Origin: Mucilaginibacter glaciei
GTDB taxonomy: Bacteria; Bacteroidota; Bacteroidia; Sphingobacteriales; Sphingobacteriaceae
Length of the DNA: 64,000 nt
Direction: 5' to 3'
NCBI RefSeq assembly: GCF_014773245.1
Contig: NZ_JACWMX010000003.1
Coordinates: 248,001 to 312,000 of the forward strand
Below, piece after piece: positions 59,722 to 64,000 of this stretch. The notes under the pieces are model-generated. The model was given only the letters and a program-made list of their open reading frames with translations. It searched no databases and had not been told where the DNA came from. Both the position numbers and the translations under genes were made by a program. Each line of letters begins with the position of its first letter. Position 1 is the first letter of the stretch.

Positions 59722-61122
59722 TTAGTTGTCATTCAGGGGGAAGCAAACAGTAAACTCGGTGCTGCCGGGTATCGAGCTTACTTTAACCGTGCCATTGTGC
59801 TGGCGAATAATGCGGGTAACAACATCCAACCCAAGCCCGGTGCCTTTGCCCATATCCTTGGTGGTAAAAAACGGGTCGAAAATTTGCGACTGTAATTCCT
59901 GTGGGATGCCGGGGCCATTGTCTTTAATGTACACACAAACGTACGGGCCGTCTTGTTGCGTGCGGATCTCCAATATACCGTCTGTGCTGCCCTCCAGCGC
60001 ATCGATAGCATTGTCAATGATATTGGTCCATACCTGGTTCAGTTCGCCAGCCAGGGCCTTTACTTGCGGCAGGCCAGTGTCAAAGTTCTCTACTATTTTA
60101 ATGTTGCCCTTTTTTAATTTATAGTTGAGCATGGTCAGCGTGTTGCGGATGCCGGAGTGGATATCCAGCAGTTGCTTGCTGCTATCCTTATCCATGTGGG
60201 TAAAGGTTTTTACAGAACTCACCAGTTCCGATATACGGCCGGACGATTCCTTGATGTCCGATACCATCTTTTCTTCCAGCAGATAATTGTTCATCCACCC
60301 TAAAACTACATTGAGCTGCGGCATAGGCGTACAATGGTTTATGTGCTCCAGGTCGTCGGGTGTGAAGCCAAACTCTATAAAGTTTTCGGCAATTTCGAAG
60401 TCTTTGATGCCGTGGTCGTTCAGCCAGTCGTTCAGAGCGTCTTCCTGATCGGCGCGCTGCATCATCGTGAGGGCAGGGCGGTCTGTTTGCTGGGTCTTGC
60501 TGATCAGGATCTCGTTAATGGTATCAATCTTTTCGGGGGCTATCTGCAAGCTTGCCACATCTTTAAATAGCAGGGGCAAACGTTTTACCTGGTTCTGCAG
60601 GGACGATGCCCCACGGGTAATGGCCGATGCCGGGTTGTTCAACTCGTGCGCCAGCCCTGCAGATAATTTACCGAGCGCGAACATTTTTTCGTTCTGTTGC
60701 TGTTGCGAGGTAAAATCGCGGATGCGGCTGGTCATGGTGTGTACCAGGGCCTCGGTGAGTTCGTAATGTAGTTTAACGGCCTCCAGTATCTGGGGTTTGT
60801 AAACCCGGAACATCCTCATCTTCTCGATCACTTCGCCATAGCCAAAAGTGTTAACCGCCCTGCTAAAGGGCAGGTAACCGGTTATGGCCTGCGGTTTTAT
60901 CACCACTATCTCGCGCAATTTTCCGTTTTGCTCGGCGCAGATGCGCATGCGGCCTTGCAGTATCACGTAAGTACGATCTAAAGGGTCGCCTTTTTCAAAG
61001 AGGCGGGTACCTTCTTCAACCTCAATGGTTTCGCCGTTATCCATAAACCATTGCAACTGATCATCGGGCACGGTTTGCAACGTAGGGATGGCTTTAAGAT
61101 CGGCAAGTGTAATGTTTTTCAT
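59722..61122 (-). CDS. Histidine kinase with N-terminal cyclic-nucleotide-binding-like domain
   Basis: 466 residues, soluble. Residues 1-130 form a CRP-like cNMP-binding fold (FEKGDPLDRTYVILQGRMRI), but the phosphate-binding cassette with its Arg-Ala is replaced by ITGYLPFSRAV, so true cyclic nucleotide binding is doubtful. The kinase core has FALGKLSAGLAHELNNPASA (H159), a helical insert of about 120 residues, N-box WTNIIDNAIDAL, G1 DNGPGIP, F-box FDPFFTT and G2 GKGTGLGLDV. It is the NtrB-like HK family type. It would phosphorylate the receiver of the fusion protein encoded 15 bases downstream. The signal sensed is unknown. Confidence 0.92.
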   Translation of the reverse strand: MKNITLADLKAIPTLQTVPDDQLQWFMDNGETIEVEEGTRLFEKGDPLDRTYVILQGRMRICAEQNGKLREIVVIKPQAITGYLPFSRAVNTFGYGEVIEKMRMFRVYKPQILEAVKLHYELTEALVHTMTSRIRDFTSQQQQNEKMFALGKLSAGLAHELNNPASAITRGASSLQNQVKRLPLLFKDVASLQIAPEKIDTINEILISKTQQTDRPALTMMQRADQEDALNDWLNDHGIKDFEIAENFIEFGFTPDDLEHINHCTPMPQLNVVLGWMNNYLLEEKMVSDIKESSGRISELVSSVKTFTHMDKDSSKQLLDIHSGIRNTLTMLNYKLKKGNIKIVENFDTGLPQVKALAGELNQVWTNIIDNAIDALEGSTDGILEIRTQQDGPYVCVYIKDNGPGIPQELQSQIFDPFFTTKDMGKGTGLGLDVVTRIIRQHNGTVKVSSIPGSTEFTVCFPLNDN

Positions 61123-61254
61123 GGCTCCATAAAATTATGGAAAAAGATCAACATCAAGGGAGAATCGTGAACTTGTTTCCCGGTGTATGAAGATTGGAGC
61201 CGCAGTTTGTTAAAACTGCGTGAGCATACAGAAATAAATTCGATATAGCTTTTT

Positions 61255-61449
61255 TTACATCCACCTAAACTTATAAAATTTACAATTACAGTTATAGCAC
61301 ATATACCTTTTAAAGGGCACCCAAAACAGCAGGGTTTTTAAAACAGCATGGCGATGGATCCTATCTACATTGGTAGTGCTGCAAGATGGACATTCGGTTT
61401 TTTTGAGATATCGTTTGGCTGATAATTCAATAACTGGTGATTGCTCCAT
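61255..61449 (-). CDS. Small zinc-ribbon-like protein
   Basis: 64 residues. Two cysteine pairs C20-x2-C23 (TECPSCSTTN) and C51-x2-C54 (MCYNCNC), 27 residues apart, form a probable zinc ribbon, with a hydrophobic linker (VLKTLLFWVPFKRY) between them. The ending KFYKFRWM is basic and aromatic. No family name can be given. The gene is isolated; a perfect hairpin lies 53 bases upstream and another (cgcagttt / aaactgcg, 61201-61220) 35 bases downstream. Confidence 0.6.
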   Translation of the reverse strand: MEQSPVIELSAKRYLKKTECPSCSTTNVDRIHRHAVLKTLLFWVPFKRYMCYNCNCKFYKFRWM

Positions 61450-61501
61450 AAAATATGACTTGGGGGTACGGCTAATCGCTTACCGTTATAAGATGAGTAT
61501 T

Positions 61502-61523
61502 TACCGGGCAAACTTGCCCGGTA
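61502..61523. repeat. Perfect GC-rich hairpin
   Basis: taccgggcaa and ttgcccggta, a perfect 10-bp inverted repeat with a 2-base centre, between two small minus-strand genes. It lacks a T tract on either strand, so it may be a weak terminator of the 61610 gene, a leader hairpin or a protein site. Confidence 0.5.
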
Positions 61524-61609
61524 AGGTACAAGATGAGATGCAACAACAGCCGTTAAGCTATCATTGGAATAGTTGTAGTTACAGCGTAAAGGCGTAACAG
61601 TAACGCGGA

Positions 61610-61849
61610 TTAAAAAGACAGGTTTTGTCTGCGGAACAGGATCCTGTCGATGCGGTTGCCCACAGCGGCTATAACGTGTTCATCCAAAAAATCTTCGTTT
61701 CGCTGCATCCATTCGCTGCCCATTTTAAAGAGCATAGCGGCTTTACCGTCGGCAAATTTAACATTCCAAACATGCCACGATTTAAAGTATGCGCTGGTGA
61801 TCTCAATAAGCTGCGCGGTGCCGTCGGGTAATTTGATTTTGTGTTTCAT
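61610..61849 (-). CDS. Hypothetical protein, 79 residues
   Basis: MKHKIKLPDGTAQLIEITSA opens a small beta-rich protein (WNVKFADGKAAMLFKMGSEW) with a helical end (LDEHVIAAVGNRIDRILF). No family is recognised. The coding-like composition and a compact start support a real gene. It resembles small hypotheticals common in Sphingobacteria. Confidence 0.6.
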   Translation of the reverse strand: MKHKIKLPDGTAQLIEITSAYFKSWHVWNVKFADGKAAMLFKMGSEWMQRNEDFLDEHVIAAVGNRIDRILFRRQNLSF

Positions 61850-62111
61850 AGGGTATATGGTACAACTATTTGCTATAAAGACGTTGAAAAATGTTGGTTA
61901 TTGTGTAGGGAGTGCATAACAAAGTTATCAGCAGTTCAATTTTCTTTAAAGTGATTTGAATATGAAGGGTTTATCGTTTAAGAATAAATTGTTTACAGTA
62001 ACTAAATGTCATATAACGACTTAATTAATTTATTATCGGTGATAAAGCCATAAATGTGCTGAGTTAGCTATTATTAAGGGTAACTTCAGCAAAAGCCAGA
62101 TACTCAAATAT

Positions 62112-62636
62112 ATGACCATGGAATTAGTAAAAGACAAAAGCCCCGAATTTAACCTTGGGGCAGACCAGCTCCGCATCTTCTTTATAGATCATTTAAACAG
62201 AATCTATTGCGCTAAAGAACACTTAGTTAATCGCCTGCCCGAGATAATCGAAGATGCAAATTTCTCTGACCTTAAATATGCAATTGAAGAAACATTAACA
62301 GATGTTGAGGCGCAAATAAGTCGGATGGATGAGGTCTATATTCTACTGGACGCCGAAAAATCTTTTGCAAATTGTGACGGGCTGATTAATTTTATCGACG
62401 AGTCTTTTGATTGCATTTTTAAACAAGTTTCAGATGCCGCAATCCGGGATATGAGTATTTTGTCTTACATGATAAATATTGAAAGTATGGAATTGGCATC
62501 TTTTAAAGTACTGCAACTCATTGCGGGGAAGTTCGAGAATAAGCAAATCAAACAACTCTTAAAAGAAAACTTTGACGAAGCCACTGCTGATCGAGCCTTG
62601 CTGTTGCTGATACTTGTCAAGTACATGAAGGATTAG
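62112..62636 (+). CDS. DUF892 / YciE-YciF-like ferritin-fold protein
   Basis: 174 residues, all-helical. Helix 1 DQLRIFFIDHLNRIYCAKEH and helix 2 YAIEETLTDVEAQISRMDEV follow the DUF892 pattern (four-helix bundle with a possible di-iron site in the E/H positions). Related proteins respond to stress and are thought to handle iron or peroxide. Start at ATG 62112 or ATG 62118. The gene is A+T richer than its neighbours and ends 16 bases before a convergent gene. Confidence 0.8.
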   Translation: MTMELVKDKSPEFNLGADQLRIFFIDHLNRIYCAKEHLVNRLPEIIEDANFSDLKYAIEETLTDVEAQISRMDEVYILLDAEKSFANCDGLINFIDESFDCIFKQVSDAAIRDMSILSYMINIESMELASFKVLQLIAGKFENKQIKQLLKENFDEATADRALLLLILVKYMKD

Positions 62637-62652
62637 GTTAAGAAGGGAGCCG

Positions 62653-63135
62653 TTAGCCCCTGGCCTTTTTCCATTCTACTTTCATCGCTTGATATGCGGG
62701 CTGTGCTTCGGCCTGTTTGTATAGCTTGTAGAAAACCTGTGCGGCGCGTGCTTTCTCTTCATCACCTGTTCCGCGGTCCAGTTGCTGATAATTATTACCT
62801 GCATCATACTTTTTACCGCCCTTGTAATTGGCGTACCGCCCGGCACGGGTAAAACCCATCTGCAAAAACTTACGGGCCATATCGGCACCTACAAAATCTT
62901 TTTGCGCTATATAATCTAAAAATAAGCGGTAAATCTTTTCGCTGCTTTTTTCAGCTATCTCTACCGTTTTAAAGCGCCAGTATTGGCCTATCTCGCTTTT
63001 ATAAGGTTCGCAGATCAGTACGCCCTGCTCGCCCTTGCCTACGCGGTATTCTTCGGGATTGGCGCGGTAGTCGGTGTCGGGCCGCCAGTGGTAGGCTGCC
63101 TTGTCGAAGTTGAGGTAGGAAGGTTTATCGGCCAT
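62653..63135 (-). CDS. DUF4385 family protein
   Basis: 160 residues. YHWRPDTDYRANPEEYRVGKGEQG and the later KIYRLFLDYIAQKDFVGADM, RKFLQMGFTRAGRYANYKGGKKYD are the DUF4385 signature (given here in parts). No signal peptide. Function unknown. It is 3 bases downstream of the GNAT gene on the same strand, so both are in one transcript with the edge gene. Confidence 0.87.
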   Translation of the reverse strand: MADKPSYLNFDKAAYHWRPDTDYRANPEEYRVGKGEQGVLICEPYKSEIGQYWRFKTVEIAEKSSEKIYRLFLDYIAQKDFVGADMARKFLQMGFTRAGRYANYKGGKKYDAGNNYQQLDRGTGDEEKARAAQVFYKLYKQAEAQPAYQAMKVEWKKARG

Positions 63136-63138
63136 TCA

Positions 63139-63693
63139 TCATAAACTATATTGCAGGTGGTAGTGTGTGCCACCCAATAATGTTTTTTCGCCCTGCACTT
63201 TAAAGCCCATTCCCTCGTACAACTGTTTTGCTTTATCATTTCCCTTACTCACTAAAAGGCCAACCGCAGGCTGTTTCAATGCTGCTGCTTTTGCTATCAA
63301 GTCCTTTAATAACTTTTTGGCAATGCCTTTTCCTTGTTGAGTAGGGTCAACTGCAAGGCAATCGATGTATAACTCACCGGGTTGGGTTTCATCCTCAGGC
63401 TGGCCTGTAAAGCCCTGGTTAGAGCGAGTATATTGAAGAAAGGGCCGGCGTAGCTTATCCAGTTCGGCACCGTCATACGCCATGATCATCCCGCTAACAC
63501 CTGTACCCTCATCCCAAACTAAAATGTTTTGGTGACTGTACTGGTTGCCCTTTAAAGCAATAAAGCGTTCGAATAATGCCAACTGCACCGATGTATCTGA
63601 GCTATTGGCAAATTTTGCGGCCAAATCGCCCATGGCTAATAGTATCAAAGGAGCAATTCGAGGTGCGTCGAGTGTATTGGCTGGGCGGATCAT
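63139..63693 (-). CDS. GNAT-family N-acetyltransferase
   Basis: 184 residues. Starts MIRPANTLDAPRIAPLILLA, a typical GNAT entry. The acetyl-CoA motif A is LYIDCLAVDPTQQGKGIAKK (about 127-146, Q-x-x-G-x-G/A loop), followed by VGLLVSKGNDKAKQLYEGMGF, the usual motif B. The acceptor cannot be predicted. It is close to the cut gene upstream (18 bases) and to DUF4385 downstream (3 bases). Confidence 0.9.
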   Translation of the reverse strand: MIRPANTLDAPRIAPLILLAMGDLAAKFANSSDTSVQLALFERFIALKGNQYSHQNILVWDEGTGVSGMIMAYDGAELDKLRRPFLQYTRSNQGFTGQPEDETQPGELYIDCLAVDPTQQGKGIAKKLLKDLIAKAAALKQPAVGLLVSKGNDKAKQLYEGMGFKVQGEKTLLGGTHYHLQYSL

Positions 63694-63711
63694 GGAGTGT
63701 GGGTCGTTTAT

Positions 63712-64000
63712 CTATCCGTTAGGCAGTTTATCCAGCTTAAAATAGCCTAAATGGATCACATCTTCGGGCTGGCCTTGCGATGCGGTTATCTGGATATGAT
63801 AGCGATCTTTTTGAGCGGGCGACAGGATATCATCGATCCTATAAATATCATCCACATCGATGCCATATTTTTCGTCGATATGCGAGTTAGCACCCTTAAC
63901 GGCGGCAATGGTTTGCGATTTAAAAAATTCCGTTTTTTTGGAGTTTTGAACTGCGCCAACCCGGTCGTCCTGTACGGATAGGACGGTGTAATGCTGCTCT
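63712..64000 (-). CDS. Unknown protein, C-terminal part, cut by the window edge
   Basis: The minus-strand frame is open from base 64000 to a stop at 63712, giving about 95 residues ending GYFKLDKLPNG. Visible phrases are QHYTVLSVQDDRVGAVQNSK, HIDEKYGIDVDDIYRIDDIL and DRYHIQITASQGQPEDVIHL. I recognise no family. It probably starts the transcript with the GNAT and DUF4385 genes. Confidence 0.65.
   Translation of the reverse strand, partial: EQHYTVLSVQDDRVGAVQNSKKTEFFKSQTIAAVKGANSHIDEKYGIDVDDIYRIDDILSPAQKDRYHIQITASQGQPEDVIHLGYFKLDKLPNG

Noticed and set aside
59722..61122. True cyclic-nucleotide receptor
   Set aside because: The fold is CRP-like, but the phosphate-binding cassette is not conserved, so binding of cAMP or cGMP is not claimed.

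Overview
The window looks like chromosomal DNA of a Bacteroidetes bacterium of the family Sphingobacteriaceae, closest in style to Mucilaginibacter or Pedobacter. The signs are a type IX secretion plug protein, a GldA-like ABC ATPase, a quinone-dependent PyrD, an alpha2-type glycyl-tRNA synthetase, many Bacteroidetes DUF families (DUF4230, DUF4288, DUF4350, DUF4385, DUF3891), and promoters of the TTG-N19-TAnnTTTG type with almost no Shine-Dalgarno sequences. The genus is an inference. No phage, integrase, transposase, CRISPR array or rRNA was seen. One tRNA (Cys, GCA) is present.

Layout. 1-6.0 kb: end of a flippase-like membrane protein, a LytS-type histidine kinase broken by a frameshift, a PAS protein lacking an ATPase domain, an OmpR-type two-component pair, a UspA-like protein and a bestrophin-like channel. 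6.2-16.7 kb: hexuronate-type MFS transporter, valS, a hybrid histidine kinase, an HsdR-N-like nuclease-fold protein, holA, EVE protein, acyl-CoA thioesterase and the T9SS plug protein. 16.9-25.5 kb: ABC-F protein, Tat-exported SGNH hydrolase, pyrD, a 57-residue basic protein with tRNA-Cys, a TrmH-type methyltransferase divergent from a BamA/TamA-like lipoprotein, and TspO. 25.7-30.6 kb: homogentisate pathway (hppD, hmgA, FAH-family hydrolase, flavin reductase). The phenylalanine hydroxylase that would feed it is at 39.9-41.7 kb. 31.6-35.2 kb: a five-gene envelope-stress-like operon (LiaF-like, DUF4288, LytS, LytTR regulator, ICMT-like) behind a clear promoter. 36.5-38.7 kb: agmatine deiminase and N-carbamoylputrescine amidase (agmatine to putrescine). 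41.7-51.9 kb: two oxidoreductases, an antiporter, OsmC, DUF4230, a paired M16 protease, an AI-2E family exporter and glyS. 51.9-58.0 kb: GldA-like ATPase, then a uronate catabolism locus (kduI, SDR-type mannonate oxidoreductase, LacI regulator, DUF4350 protein, uxuA). 58.0-61.1 kb: a two-gene redox/signalling operon, a CRP-like-domain histidine kinase followed by a response-regulator/thioredoxin-reductase fusion. The right end holds small hypotheticals, a DUF892 protein, DUF4385, a GNAT acetyltransferase and one gene cut by the window edge.

Between genes there are several families of small repeats. Four full copies of a roughly 85-98 bp palindromic element end in tgtcattgcgag/ctcgcaatgaca. 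One element starts tgtcatcctgag, and one 216 bp element has long imperfect inverted ends. Four loci carry inverted arms made of 7- or 8-bp tandem units. The last group partly coincides with promoters and is the least explained structure here.

The signalling density is high: nine genes carry a kinase dimerisation region, a receiver domain or both. The most unusual gene pair is the CRP-like kinase plus the receiver/TrxR fusion that lacks the normal CxxC centre.
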